A DNA stretch of 52,962 nt from Oscillospiraceae bacterium (GTDB lineage Bacteria > Bacillota > Clostridia > Oscillospirales > Oscillospiraceae), in assembly GCA_017561205.1 (NCBI GenBank), contig JAFZDL010000097.1, forward strand, positions 1 to 52,962. The letters run 5' to 3'. Both the position numbers and the translations under genes were made by a program. Below the pieces are notes generated by a model. That model worked only from the letters and a program-made list of their open reading frames with translations. It was not told the origin of the DNA and made no database searches. This document shows, piece by piece, positions 9,849-18,453 of the stretch (its first letter is position 1; each line of letters opens with the position of its first letter).

Positions 9849-11302
9849 TATCCATTCCTCGTTTCTGCCAGGTAAGCAGCCACCACTTCACGCTCGTCCA
9901 AATGGTGCTTCACGCCGCAGATTTCCTGGTATGTTTCGTGGCCTTTTCCTGCCAATACAATTATATCATTCTTTTCCGCAATGTCCATAGCATATTGGAT
10001 AGCTTTTGGACGATTTTCAATCACTTTATAGGATTTTTTTGCAGAATCTACACCTTTTAGAATATCTTCAATGATCTGCATAGGATCTTCTGTCCGGGGA
10101 TTATCGGAAGTAATGATGGCAATATCCGCAATATCTGTGCCAATTTTGCCCATAATGGGGCGCTTGATGGGATCCCGGTCTCCGCCACAGCCAAAGACCG
10201 CGATCAACCGACCCTTGCAGTAATCTTTTACAGAGCTGAGAACATTGAGGAGGCCATCGGGGGTGTGGGCATAGTCGATAAGGATTGTATAGTCCTTTCC
10301 GGGGGTGGGAACCACCTCTACCCTGCCCTTCACGCCCTTAGCAGTTTTCAACGCTTCAGCAGCATCCTGCAAAGAAATACCCAACTGCAATGCGCAGCCC
10401 AAAACCGTCAAAGCATTATACACTGTGAATTTACCGGGAATGGGCAAGCGCACAGGCACTTTTTCATTTCCATATGCGGCAGTAAAGGAGATGCCGTCGG
10501 AGAGCAGTTCCAGGTTTTCTGCCCGCAGCTGAGCGGCATTCTTTACCGAAGTAGAAAGCACCGGGCAGGTTGCTTTTTCCGTCATTTGGGCAAACCAGGC
10601 GTCATCGCAGTTGGCAACTGCCTTGTCGCAACGGGAGAAAAGCTCCGCCTTGGTACGGCAGTAGTCTTCCATGGTCTTGTGGAAATCCAAGTGGTCTTCC
10701 GTCAGATTGGTAAAGGCCGCCACGGCATAGTGCAGCCCCGCCACCCGGTCCAGAGCAATTGCGTGAGAGGACACTTCCATAATCGCATACGTGCAGCCAC
10801 CGTCCCGCATTTGGGCCAATAGGGCTTGCAGTTCAAAGCTCTCCGGGGTGGTACGCTCTGTGGGAATAGACACATTGCCGATCATATTCTCCATGGTGCC
10901 CATGAGGCCCACCTTTGCGCCCAGCACCTGCTCCAAAACGTGCTTCAGAAGCAGCGTGGAGGAGGTTTTTCCGTTGGTGCCGGTAATGCCGATCAACTTC
11001 ATTGCCTTGCCGGGATGGTCATAGAAATTCGCGCCGATCTGGGCCAAAGCCAGCCGGTCATTTTCCACTTGAATGTGGGGGATCTCCGCCTCCTGGGGCT
11101 TGGCAGTTACTACTACCGCAGCGCCCTTTTCCAGGGCCATAGGGATGTATTTATTGCCGTCGGTAGCAAAGCCGGTGATGGCTACGAACATACAGCCGGG
11201 GGTTACCTTCCGGGAGTCATAAACGACCTCGGTGATATCCATAGAAAGGGAAACATTTCCCTTAAGCACTTTCACATCAGACAGCAATTTTTCTAATTTC
11301 AT
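9848..11302 (-). CDS. murE: UDP-MurNAc-dipeptide:meso-DAP ligase MurE
   Basis: Adds the third stem-peptide residue. It has 484 residues. The P-loop is GITGTNGKTSS (105-115), the substrate motif TTPES is present, and the DNPR motif at 400-403 (SDNPRTEDP) specifies meso-diaminopimelate rather than lysine. This predicts a DAP-type (A1gamma-like) peptidoglycan. It lies 13 bp downstream of the PBP gene. Confidence 0.97.
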   Translation of the reverse strand: MKLEKLLSDVKVLKGNVSLSMDITEVVYDSRKVTPGCMFVAITGFATDGNKYIPMALEKGAAVVVTAKPQEAEIPHIQVENDRLALAQIGANFYDHPGKAMKLIGITGTNGKTSSTLLLKHVLEQVLGAKVGLMGTMENMIGNVSIPTERTTPESFELQALLAQMRDGGCTYAIMEVSSHAIALDRVAGLHYAVAAFTNLTEDHLDFHKTMEDYCRTKAELFSRCDKAVANCDDAWFAQMTEKATCPVLSTSVKNAAQLRAENLELLSDGISFTAAYGNEKVPVRLPIPGKFTVYNALTVLGCALQLGISLQDAAEALKTAKGVKGRVEVVPTPGKDYTILIDYAHTPDGLLNVLSSVKDYCKGRLIAVFGCGGDRDPIKRPIMGKIGTDIADIAIITSDNPRTEDPMQIIEDILKGVDSAKKSYKVIENRPKAIQYAMDIAEKNDIIVLAGKGHETYQEICGVKHHLDEREVVAAYLAETRNG

Positions 11303-11315
11303 AGGTGTTTCTCCT

Positions 11316-13646
11316 TTAATCGGCTGCTTTCAGATCTGCAAAGCTAAGTTTTATAGTCGTTCCCACAGGAACTTGGGTATCTTTCGGATGGGATTGGGCG
11401 GTGACCTGGGCATTCATTGCATTGTTTCCGGTCACCAAAATATACAGCCCCAAAAGTCCGGCGGCATCGCTGGCCTGCTGGCGGGTCATCCCCGCAAAGT
11501 CCGGGACAGTTACAAGCCGCTGCTCTGGCTCTTCTCCTAAATAGAGCAGGACCTGGCTGTTTCCGGGCACGACGCTGCCGGGATTGGGAATTTGACCGGT
11601 TACAGTTTCCCCCGTACCCACTGTTTCAGCGGTAATACCAAGGGCTTTTAACTGTTTTTTCGCATCTGCAAGGGTAAGGCCGGTGTAATCCTCCACGGTC
11701 ACTTCCCTGCCGGCCGCATCCTCGGGGCTGTAGTTTCTCTTTACTTCCAAATAGGGCAGGATATCGCTCATCACAGCCCCCACAGTGGGAGCCGCCATCA
11801 CACCGCCGGAAATATAGATGCCGGTACTGCGCGACGGCGTATCCAGTGCCACAAGTACAATATACTCCGGATCGTCCATGGGCGCAACCCCTACAAAGGA
11901 GACAATTTTATCCTGCACCCGCTGGCCACTCTCATCAAACACATCTATTTTCTCGCTTGTTCCGGTCTTTCCACCGATGGAAAAGCCAGCCACCTGGGCA
12001 TTTTTGGCTGTGCCTTCCTCCACAACGGACTGCATCAGCTGGCACATAGTTTTAGAGGTTTCTTCCTTAATGACCTGTCGCAAAACTGTAGGTTCCTGCT
12101 GCAATACTGTATTCCCGTCGGCATCAATTACTTCGGAGACCATATAAGGCTCCAACAGATAACCGCCGTTGACCACCGCTGCGATTCCTCTGACAAGCTG
12201 CAAGGGTGTGAGCTTAAAGGTCTGGCCGAAAGAGCCGGAGGTCAGGGATGCCGTTCCCCATTTATCGGTATCCGTCACCAATTCTTTGGAGAAAAAGACG
12301 CCTTTACTTTCCCCTGCCAGGTCGATACCGGTTTTCTCCAAGATGCCAAAGTTTTTCACATAATCGTAAAACCGCTCGCCGCCCAGCTTGAGGGCGATAT
12401 GGGCAAAGGCCAAATTGCAGGAATTCTGCAAGGCCTGGGGTGTTTTCTGTGCACCGTGGCCGGTGGAGCGCCAGCAGTGCAGCAGCTGTGCTCTGCCCGG
12501 GATATGCTCCGAACCGCCACAGGAAAAGGCCGTGTCCAAAGTGATCGCGCCGCAATCCAAAGCCGCCGCCATGGTCATCACCTTAAAGGTAGAACCGGGC
12601 TCATAGCCATCGGAAATGCAGCGGTTTCGCCATTGTTTCAAAAGGGCTGTGTTTAATAAGCTTTGATACAGCTCTTTTTCTTTTTTATAACCCTCAGAAC
12701 CTTCCGGAAGCAGCATATATTTTGTCCGCTGCTGTTCCAGCTCCAACGTCATTTGGTGGTCTTGGACTTCCATATAGTTATTGGGATCATAGCTTCCCAG
12801 GGTTGCCATTGCCAGGATCTCACCGGTTTTGACATGCATCACCATACCAAACGCGCCGTTTTTTACATCGTATTTGGCAATGGCTTCCTCCATCCGTTTT
12901 TCCAGGCATGCCTGCACGGTCATATCCAAGGTCAGCACGACACTGTCGCCCTGGCGGGAGGCGATGTAGTTTTCATAGGAAAAGGGCATATCCATTTCGT
13001 TATTGCCCTTGGTGGTGATCACGCTACCCTTTGACCCCTCTAAGTAGCTGTTATAAGCCGCCTCAATACCCTCAGAACCGGTGTTGGAGGCGTTTGTAAA
13101 CCCAATCACCTGGGCAGCTAAGCTACCATAGGGGTAATAGCGTTGAGAATTAGGCTCTATATGGATACCGGAAATACCCTCGGCATTGATATAACTGCGG
13201 ATCAAGGCCGCGGTTTCTTCATCAATCCGGGCTGCGATCTGCTTATAGCGCATTTTGGTATCCCCTGCCTGCTCTGCAATCCAGGCAGGATCCAAATCCA
13301 AAATCTCTCCCAATTTGGCGGAAACCGCGGAAATGTCCGCTTTGGACTGTTTTAGTTCGTGAGGATCCAAGTACACGTTCTCCACACTCTGGCTACAAGC
13401 CAAAATGTTCATATTCCGGTCGTAAATAAACCCCCGGTCCGCTGTTACCTGGGTGGTGCGGGTCTGATTCCGCAGCGCCAGGCGGGCATAATAGTCATAA
13501 TCCCGAACCATCAGATTAAAAAGCTGCACCGTCACCGGTACAAATGCCAGTACACCCAGCAGAATCGCAACGATGCCAATTCTCCTGTGCTGGCCGGTAT
13601 CCTTACGGATACGATTATACTCCCGCTTTTTGGTTTTTTTTGCCAT
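11316..13646 (-). CDS. Class B penicillin-binding protein with PASTA domains (FtsI/SpoVD type)
   Basis: Membrane-anchored peptidoglycan transpeptidase of 776 residues. It has a basic cytoplasmic tail, a transmembrane helix at about 23-46, a dimerisation domain, and a transpeptidase domain with all three active-site motifs: STFK (Ser352), SCN (409-411) and KTG (560-562). Two PASTA repeats occupy about 650-776. The PASTA tail in a class B PBP next to an SEDS gene is typical of the SpoVD/PBP2B group of Firmicutes, so it may serve division, spore cortex synthesis or both. The ATG has AGGAAGG upstream. An intrinsic terminator stands just in front of it. Confidence 0.93.
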   Translation of the reverse strand: MAKKTKKREYNRIRKDTGQHRRIGIVAILLGVLAFVPVTVQLFNLMVRDYDYYARLALRNQTRTTQVTADRGFIYDRNMNILACSQSVENVYLDPHELKQSKADISAVSAKLGEILDLDPAWIAEQAGDTKMRYKQIAARIDEETAALIRSYINAEGISGIHIEPNSQRYYPYGSLAAQVIGFTNASNTGSEGIEAAYNSYLEGSKGSVITTKGNNEMDMPFSYENYIASRQGDSVVLTLDMTVQACLEKRMEEAIAKYDVKNGAFGMVMHVKTGEILAMATLGSYDPNNYMEVQDHQMTLELEQQRTKYMLLPEGSEGYKKEKELYQSLLNTALLKQWRNRCISDGYEPGSTFKVMTMAAALDCGAITLDTAFSCGGSEHIPGRAQLLHCWRSTGHGAQKTPQALQNSCNLAFAHIALKLGGERFYDYVKNFGILEKTGIDLAGESKGVFFSKELVTDTDKWGTASLTSGSFGQTFKLTPLQLVRGIAAVVNGGYLLEPYMVSEVIDADGNTVLQQEPTVLRQVIKEETSKTMCQLMQSVVEEGTAKNAQVAGFSIGGKTGTSEKIDVFDESGQRVQDKIVSFVGVAPMDDPEYIVLVALDTPSRSTGIYISGGVMAAPTVGAVMSDILPYLEVKRNYSPEDAAGREVTVEDYTGLTLADAKKQLKALGITAETVGTGETVTGQIPNPGSVVPGNSQVLLYLGEEPEQRLVTVPDFAGMTRQQASDAAGLLGLYILVTGNNAMNAQVTAQSHPKDTQVPVGTTIKLSFADLKAAD

Positions 13647-13663
13647 ATTATCCCGACCTTCCT

Positions 13664-13696
13664 AAAAAAGGGCAGCAAGGGAATCCCTCGCCGCCC
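13664..13696 (-). terminator. Intrinsic terminator inside the dcw cluster
   Basis: On the minus strand GGGCGGCGAGGG pairs with CCCTTGCTGCCC (12 bp with two G-U pairs, 3-nt loop), followed by TTTTTT. It lies between ftsL and the PBP gene, only about 18 bp before the PBP start, so it probably attenuates transcription from mraZ into the downstream wall genes. Confidence 0.8.
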
Positions 13697-13773
13697 ATTG
13701 CAGCCTTATTTTAGTGTATTGGTCGGGATACAAGCTTTATGCAAACAAACTTGTTAAAAGTGTTTCCGATTGC

Positions 13774-14181
13774 TTATTCGGCAGGCAGTTCCAGCTGAAT
13801 CACGGTGTGGGCAACTTCCTCCTTGGGAACCATACCCAAAGCCAAAGCGGCCTCCTCGATTTCTGCCAAATCGCATTTGCCCTCATATTGGGTACGAAGG
13901 CTCTCATTTTCCACACGGAGGGTTTCCACATACTCTACCATAGTAGCAGCCTTTTTCTGCTCGGTCTGCAGTGAGGAAAATCCCACCAGCACAGAAACCA
14001 TCATAGAAACTGCCACCACAGTACCAAACAGAGCTACAGGATCCAAATAGATCTTGATCCGCTTCTGCTTTACCTTTGTCCGGGGCAGCGCTGGAGTGTG
14101 CAAAGGAATCACAGGCGCAAGCTTTCTGGCTGCAGTGCCCGGCGTATAATATTGTACATACTGGGCCTTTATCTGTGCCAT
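13774..14181 (-). CDS. ftsL: FtsL-like septum formation protein
   Basis: A small bitopic protein of 135 residues. It has a basic cytoplasmic segment (PRTKVKQKRIKIYL), one transmembrane helix at about 47-70, and an extracellular coiled coil (EYVETLRVENESLRTQY) as in FtsL/DivIC. Sequence similarity in this family is weak. The assignment rests on size, topology and its position between rsmH and the PBP gene, which is the fixed ftsL slot. It stabilises the FtsQLB complex that activates FtsW-PBP. Confidence 0.82.
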   Translation of the reverse strand: MAQIKAQYVQYYTPGTAARKLAPVIPLHTPALPRTKVKQKRIKIYLDPVALFGTVVAVSMMVSVLVGFSSLQTEQKKAATMVEYVETLRVENESLRTQYEGKCDLAEIEEAALALGMVPKEEVAHTVIQLELPAE

Positions 14182-14199
14182 AGTGCTTACTCCCTTCTG

Positions 14200-15135
14200 T
14201 TATAGTCTTTCGCAAACCCGCAGCTTTGCGCTCCGGGAACGAGGATTCACTTCCAGTTCCTCATCCGTTGCCACAATGGGCTTACGGCTGATAATCTTCA
14301 CAATGGGTTTCTTGCCGCATACACATACGGGGAAATTGGGCGGGCAGGTACAGCCCTTGGCTGCCTCTGCCATTGCATTTTTTACGATTCTGTCTTCCAG
14401 AGAATGGAATGTAATCACTGCCAACCGTCCGCCGGGATTCAGCAGCGGAATGGCATCTTGCATTGCCTTTTCCACAGAGCCAAGTTCATCATTCACCGCA
14501 ATGCGGATAGCCTGGAAGCTACGCTTTGCAGGATGTTGCTTTTCCCGCAGCGCCTGGGGAGGCATCGCGGAGCGGATCACATCCACCAGCTCCAAGGTGG
14601 TTTCAATAGGTTTCTCCTCCCGACGGCGGCAAATTGCCGACGCAATTCGGGGAGCATATCGCTCTTCGCCGTAGTCAAAGAGAATGCGTTTCAGTTCATC
14701 CTGGGACCAGGTGTTCACTACTTCATAAGCGCTAAGCTTGTCCTGGCTGTTCATACGCATATCCAGAGGCGCATCTGCCATATAGGAAAAGCCCCGCTCT
14801 CCATCGTCAAGCTGAGGAGAAGACACACCCAGATCAAGCAAAATACCGTCTACACCGGGAATGCCCAAATTCTCCATCACCTGCTTCATTTTGCAGAAAT
14901 TGGAGTGAACCAAAGTGACGCGGTCTTTATACGATTCCAGTCGTTTGCTGGAAGCTTCCAATGCAACCGGGTCCCGGTCAATACCGATGAGCTTGCCGGT
15001 TGTTAATCGCTGCACGATATGACTGGAGTGGCCGGCGCCGCCTAAAGTGCCGTCAACATAGATGCCGTCGGGTTTGATGTCCAAGCCCTCCAGGCATTCC
15101 TCCAAAAGCACCGAAATATGGTGAAAGTCTTTCAT
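14200..15135 (-). CDS. rsmH: 16S rRNA m4C1402 methyltransferase RsmH (MraW)
   Basis: Methylates N4 of C1402 in the 16S rRNA decoding centre. It has 311 residues. The SAM motif DGTLGGAGHS (about 29-38), the ILLDLGVSSPQLD segment, and the C-terminal HSLEDRIVKNAM and NPRSRSAKLRVCE motifs are all diagnostic. It overlaps mraZ by four bases (ATGA). Confidence 0.98.
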   Translation of the reverse strand: MKDFHHISVLLEECLEGLDIKPDGIYVDGTLGGAGHSSHIVQRLTTGKLIGIDRDPVALEASSKRLESYKDRVTLVHSNFCKMKQVMENLGIPGVDGILLDLGVSSPQLDDGERGFSYMADAPLDMRMNSQDKLSAYEVVNTWSQDELKRILFDYGEERYAPRIASAICRRREEKPIETTLELVDVIRSAMPPQALREKQHPAKRSFQAIRIAVNDELGSVEKAMQDAIPLLNPGGRLAVITFHSLEDRIVKNAMAEAAKGCTCPPNFPVCVCGKKPIVKIISRKPIVATDEELEVNPRSRSAKLRVCERL

Positions 15136-15560
15136 AGACCAATGGCCTCCAAAGATGCCAGGAGCTTTTCGGGGGTAAGGTTCTCTGCCTCAAAGCTGCG
15201 GAACTCTTCTGCGTCCCAAATCTCTGCCTGTCCGGCGCGACCCACGATCATCACATCTTTGCTGATACCTGCATAGTCCAGCAAAAACTGCGTCAAGCCA
15301 AAGCGGAACTGCTTATCGGGGTTGCACTCGGTGGCATTCATAAAGATGAGGCTGGTGGCTGCGGAGCGCTGAGAAATGGGAAGGGTGTTGTAGTTCTGAC
15401 TGAGTGTGTCCCAATCTGGGGCAGTGTACACAGTCAGACAACGGTGACCGCAATTGACACCCAGGGTCACATAGAAATCCTGGCCCAGCTCTGCACGCAG
15501 CTTAGCAGGCACGAACAAACGATTCTTCTCGTCCAACTTCGCCGGGTATTTACCTATCAT
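15132..15560 (-). CDS. mraZ: Transcriptional regulator MraZ
   Basis: A DNA-binding AbrB-fold protein of 142 residues made of two tandem repeats, each with a DxxxR-type motif (DEKNRLFVPAKLR near the N-terminus and PDKQFRFGLTQFL in the second half). MraZ proteins form rings that bind direct repeats in front of their own operon, and four such repeats are visible between its promoter and start codon. It is the first gene of the dcw cluster. Confidence 0.97.
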   Translation of the reverse strand: MIGKYPAKLDEKNRLFVPAKLRAELGQDFYVTLGVNCGHRCLTVYTAPDWDTLSQNYNTLPISQRSAATSLIFMNATECNPDKQFRFGLTQFLLDYAGISKDVMIVGRAGQAEIWDAEEFRSFEAENLTPEKLLASLEAIGL

Positions 15561-15575
15561 TTGCGCTCACCTCCT

Positions 15576-15612
15576 CCATTTTGCTCCACTTTACTACCAT
15601 TTTGCTCCATTT
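15576..15612 (-). promoter_or_regulatory. Four MraZ-box direct repeats
   Basis: On the minus strand the hexamer AAATGG, AAATGG, AAGTGG, AAATGG occurs four times at 10-, 11- and 10-bp spacing, each on the same helix face. They lie between the mraZ -10 box and start codon, and the last copy abuts the Shine-Dalgarno sequence. The layout matches known MraZ operators of Firmicutes and Mollicutes and implies autoregulation. Confidence 0.85.
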
Positions 15613-15618
15613 ACTGAT

Positions 15619-15647
15619 AGTATAAACGATGATTTTCCAAAAATCAA
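15619..15647 (-). promoter_or_regulatory. Sigma-A promoter of the dcw cluster
   Basis: Minus-strand -35 TTGATT and -10 TATACT with a 17-bp spacer, immediately upstream of the MraZ boxes. Confidence 0.88.
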
Positions 15648-15707
15648 CACTTTTCTTTGATTTTTTTCAAAAAATTTTGCCGAAAATACCATAATTTTCT
15701 AATTTTA

Positions 15708-15739
15708 GAACGCTTGTTCTAAAATTAGAACAAGCGTTC
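15708..15739 (-). terminator. 14-bp hairpin overlapping the clpC stop codon
   Basis: A perfect inverted repeat (arms GAACGCTTGTTCTA and TAGAACAAGCGTTC, 4-nt loop) includes the last codons and the stop of the ClpC gene. A second, mutually exclusive palindrome (CTAATTTTAGAAC / GTTCTAAAATTAG) overlaps it on the downstream side. The region after it is A/T-rich but has no clean T tract. It is probably the 3' end of the clpC transcript. Confidence 0.6.
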
Positions 15740-18058
15740 ATCACAAGACTGGAAAACCAACTTCCCTTCTTCCAGTTTTCCTTTTATTTTTGCGGGCTTT
15801 TTGGCGCAGCTCAAAAGGTATGCCGCCAAAGGCCCTTCCACCTGCTCCTGAACCTGTCGACGGATTTGCCGGGCGCCACCCTCTTTTTTGCTTTTTGTTG
15901 CCAGCTCTGCTGCAAGCTCTTGAGGTAGAATCAGCTGCATTCCCATTCCGATCACCCGTTCCTGCAGTTGGTGTAAATATTTTACAGCAATTTTTGCCAT
16001 TGTATCCTGCTGTAGCGCATCGAAAGGCACTACCGCATCCAACCGTCCCAAAAATTCCGGAGAGAAATGCCGGCGCAATGCTTCCTTGGTCTGGCCCTCT
16101 CTGCCCTCAGGCTGAAAGCCCAAGCCGTCACTGCGGTGTTCTCCACCCAAATTGGAGGTCATTACCACGACGGCATTGCGGAAGCTGACCCTGCGGCCCG
16201 CAGAGTCCGTCAGCACGCCCTCTTCCATAATTTGCAGCAAGATACCTGTCACATCCGGATGGGCCTTTTCCACCTCGTCCAACAGCACCAGGCAGTAAGG
16301 TCTGCGGCGGACAGCCTCGGTGAGTTTGCCGCCCTCCTCATAGCCCACATAGCCGGGAGGGGCGCCGATCAGTCTGGCAACGGTATGCTTTTCCATAAAC
16401 TCCGTCATATCCAGCCGGATCATAGCCTCCCGGCTGCCGTAAAGCTCCTGCGCCAGCACCCGGCACAGCTCGGTTTTGCCCACCCCGGTAGGGCCGGAAA
16501 GGAGCATAGTCGCCACCGGGCGGTTCTCCTCCCGGATACCGCTGAATCCCCGGCGCAGACACTCCGCCACCTGGGACACCGCCTTATCCTGGCCGATGAT
16601 TTCCTTTTCCAGTACACTTTCCAATTTTAACAAGATCTCCCGGCGGCTGGCAGTGAGCCTGCCCACCGGAATCCCCGTCCGGGCAGACACCGCCCAGGCA
16701 ATATCCCTGGCGGTGACGGTCTTGCTCCGCCTTCCCTCGCTCCCCCGTACAGTCAGCCGCTGCATTTTATCCCGTAGCTGGGCAGCCTTTTCATATCGGC
16801 TCTCCCGGATAGCCTCCTGCAATTCCTCTTCCAACAGCTGCCGCTGGTTATTGCCAACGGCATATAATTCTTCCATCCGGGCGTGAGATGCGCCTTCGTC
16901 CAAAAGATCAATGGCCTTATCCGGCAGATAAAGATCCGGCAAATACCGCACTGACAGCCGCACCGCTTCCTGGACAGCCTCCTCAGAAATGCGGATATGG
17001 TGGTGTCGTTCCAATCCCGGCTTTAGGCCGTGGAGAATGGCAAGGGTGGCATCCTTATCCGGCTCCTCCACCATCACCGGCCGGAATCGTCTGTCCAAAG
17101 CCGGGTCTTTTTCAATGAATTTCCGGTATTCCTCTAAGGTAGTAGCTCCCAACATTTGCAGTTCTCCTCTGCCCAATGCCGGTTTAAAAATATTGGCCGC
17201 GTCGATTGCACCCTCTGCAGCACCTGCGCCTACGATGGTATGCATTTCGTCTACGAAGAGGATCACATCCCCGGCACGGCGGATTTCCGCCAGCACATCG
17301 CGCAGCCGTTCTTCGAACTCACCCCGGTACTTGGTGCCCGCCACTAAATTTGCCATATTTAAACTATAAAGCTTCTTGTTTTTCAGTTGGGGCGGCACAG
17401 TGCCCGCCGCCATCCGCTGGGCTAAGCCTTCCGCAATAGCGGTTTTTCCCACACCTGGTTCCCCTACCAGGGCGGGGTTATTCTTATTCTTTCGGCTCAA
17501 GATGCCGATAACCGTATCAATCTCTTTTTCCCGACCGATTACCGGCTCCATGGAGGATGCTTTGAGTACCAAATCCTCGCTGAACTGTTCTAAGAGCTTC
17601 GTTGCAACCGCCTCCTTCTGCACATTTTCCGTTTGTCGTCCCAGGGTATCCACAGCCTGGTGAAACAGCTCCTCTGTGTCCACGCTCCCCAAAATCAGCA
17701 GTTCCCTTGCAGCGGATTTTTCCTGCCGGAGCATGGAAAGCAGAATATGCACCGGCTCTACCCGGGTGCTGTGCTGAATGCCCGCCTCCCGGCCCGCTTC
17801 CTGCAAGATTCTCCGCATCTGCATAGAAAACCCCTGGGGCAGCGGCAAGCCCGGTGTGCCCATACCGTACAAGACCGCTGCGATTTGTTCTGTCAGTTTC
17901 GGATCTACGCCCATTTGACGCAGCAGATTCCCGGTCATATCTGTTTGCCGGGACATCGCCAGCAACAGATGGGCCGAGCCCACATAGCCGTGTCCAAAAT
18001 CCCGGGCAATATGGGCAGCATGCAGCAAAAGCTGCTGGGTTTGCCCGCTGTAACGCAT
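15725..18058 (-). CDS. clpC: ClpC-type AAA+ protease ATPase
   Basis: Hsp100 unfoldase that feeds substrates to ClpP. It has 777 residues from an ATG with AGGTGG upstream; a longer reading would run into the divergent ferredoxin promoter. Clp_N repeats occupy about 1-145. The first AAA+ module has Walker A GEPGVGKT (199-206) and Walker B VILFVDEMH. A UVR/M-domain coiled coil lies at about 405-435 (EELQEAIRESRYEKAAQLRD). The second module has GPTGVGKT (522-529) and LVLLDEVEKAH. The ClpP-docking loop reads LGF (SDGLGFQ) rather than the commoner VGF. No ctsR, mcsA or mcsB is adjacent. Confidence 0.93.
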   Translation of the reverse strand: MRYSGQTQQLLLHAAHIARDFGHGYVGSAHLLLAMSRQTDMTGNLLRQMGVDPKLTEQIAAVLYGMGTPGLPLPQGFSMQMRRILQEAGREAGIQHSTRVEPVHILLSMLRQEKSAARELLILGSVDTEELFHQAVDTLGRQTENVQKEAVATKLLEQFSEDLVLKASSMEPVIGREKEIDTVIGILSRKNKNNPALVGEPGVGKTAIAEGLAQRMAAGTVPPQLKNKKLYSLNMANLVAGTKYRGEFEERLRDVLAEIRRAGDVILFVDEMHTIVGAGAAEGAIDAANIFKPALGRGELQMLGATTLEEYRKFIEKDPALDRRFRPVMVEEPDKDATLAILHGLKPGLERHHHIRISEEAVQEAVRLSVRYLPDLYLPDKAIDLLDEGASHARMEELYAVGNNQRQLLEEELQEAIRESRYEKAAQLRDKMQRLTVRGSEGRRSKTVTARDIAWAVSARTGIPVGRLTASRREILLKLESVLEKEIIGQDKAVSQVAECLRRGFSGIREENRPVATMLLSGPTGVGKTELCRVLAQELYGSREAMIRLDMTEFMEKHTVARLIGAPPGYVGYEEGGKLTEAVRRRPYCLVLLDEVEKAHPDVTGILLQIMEEGVLTDSAGRRVSFRNAVVVMTSNLGGEHRSDGLGFQPEGREGQTKEALRRHFSPEFLGRLDAVVPFDALQQDTMAKIAVKYLHQLQERVIGMGMQLILPQELAAELATKSKKEGGARQIRRQVQEQVEGPLAAYLLSCAKKPAKIKGKLEEGKLVFQSCDERLF

Positions 18059-18131
18059 AAGTACCACCTGCCTCGGAGGAAATTCTCCCCGTGGCCTATG
18101 AAAAATATACGACTGATTTTCAAAAAAACCA

Positions 18132-18159
18132 TTGCATTTTGGAAAATCCGTGTTAGAAT
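18132..18159 (+). promoter_or_regulatory. Sigma-A promoter of the ferredoxin gene
   Basis: Plus-strand -35 TTGCAT and -10 TAGAAT with a 16-bp spacer, about 55 bp before the ferredoxin start and divergent from clpC. Confidence 0.75.
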
Positions 18160-18214
18160 ATAAATACGCTCCCATACAGGAGCACACAACAATACATAAA
18201 TTGGAGGGAAAATC

Positions 18215-18385
18215 ATGGCTTACAAGATTACTGATGCTTGCGTTAAGTGCGGCGCCTGTGCTGATAACTGCCCCGTAGAGGCTATCTCCGAAGGCGACGA
18301 GACTTATGTCATCAATGCTGATGTTTGTGTCGATTGCGGCAGCTGCGCTGATAACTGCCCCACTGAAGCTATCGTAGAAGGCTAA
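18215..18385 (+). CDS. 2[4Fe-4S] ferredoxin
   Basis: A 56-residue clostridial-type ferredoxin. Two CxxCxxCxxxCP motifs (ACVKCGACADNCP and VCVDCGSCADNCP) bind two low-potential 4Fe-4S clusters, and the halves are an internal duplication. It is a soluble electron carrier for anaerobic redox enzymes. The ATG follows GGAGGG at about 7 nt, and the gene has its own promoter and terminator, implying strong monocistronic expression. Confidence 0.97.
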   Translation: MAYKITDACVKCGACADNCPVEAISEGDETYVINADVCVDCGSCADNCPTEAIVEG

Positions 18386-18402
18386 TTCTCCGATCTTGCT
18401 GT

Positions 18403-18438
18403 CAGCCTGCGTGCTCAGACACGCAGGCTGATTTTTTA
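18403..18438 (+). terminator. Intrinsic terminator of the ferredoxin gene
   Basis: An 11-bp perfect stem CAGCCTGCGTG/CACGCAGGCTG with a 6-nt loop, followed by ATTTTTT. Confidence 0.95.
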
Positions 18439-18453
18439 CCTTTAGGTGATATT

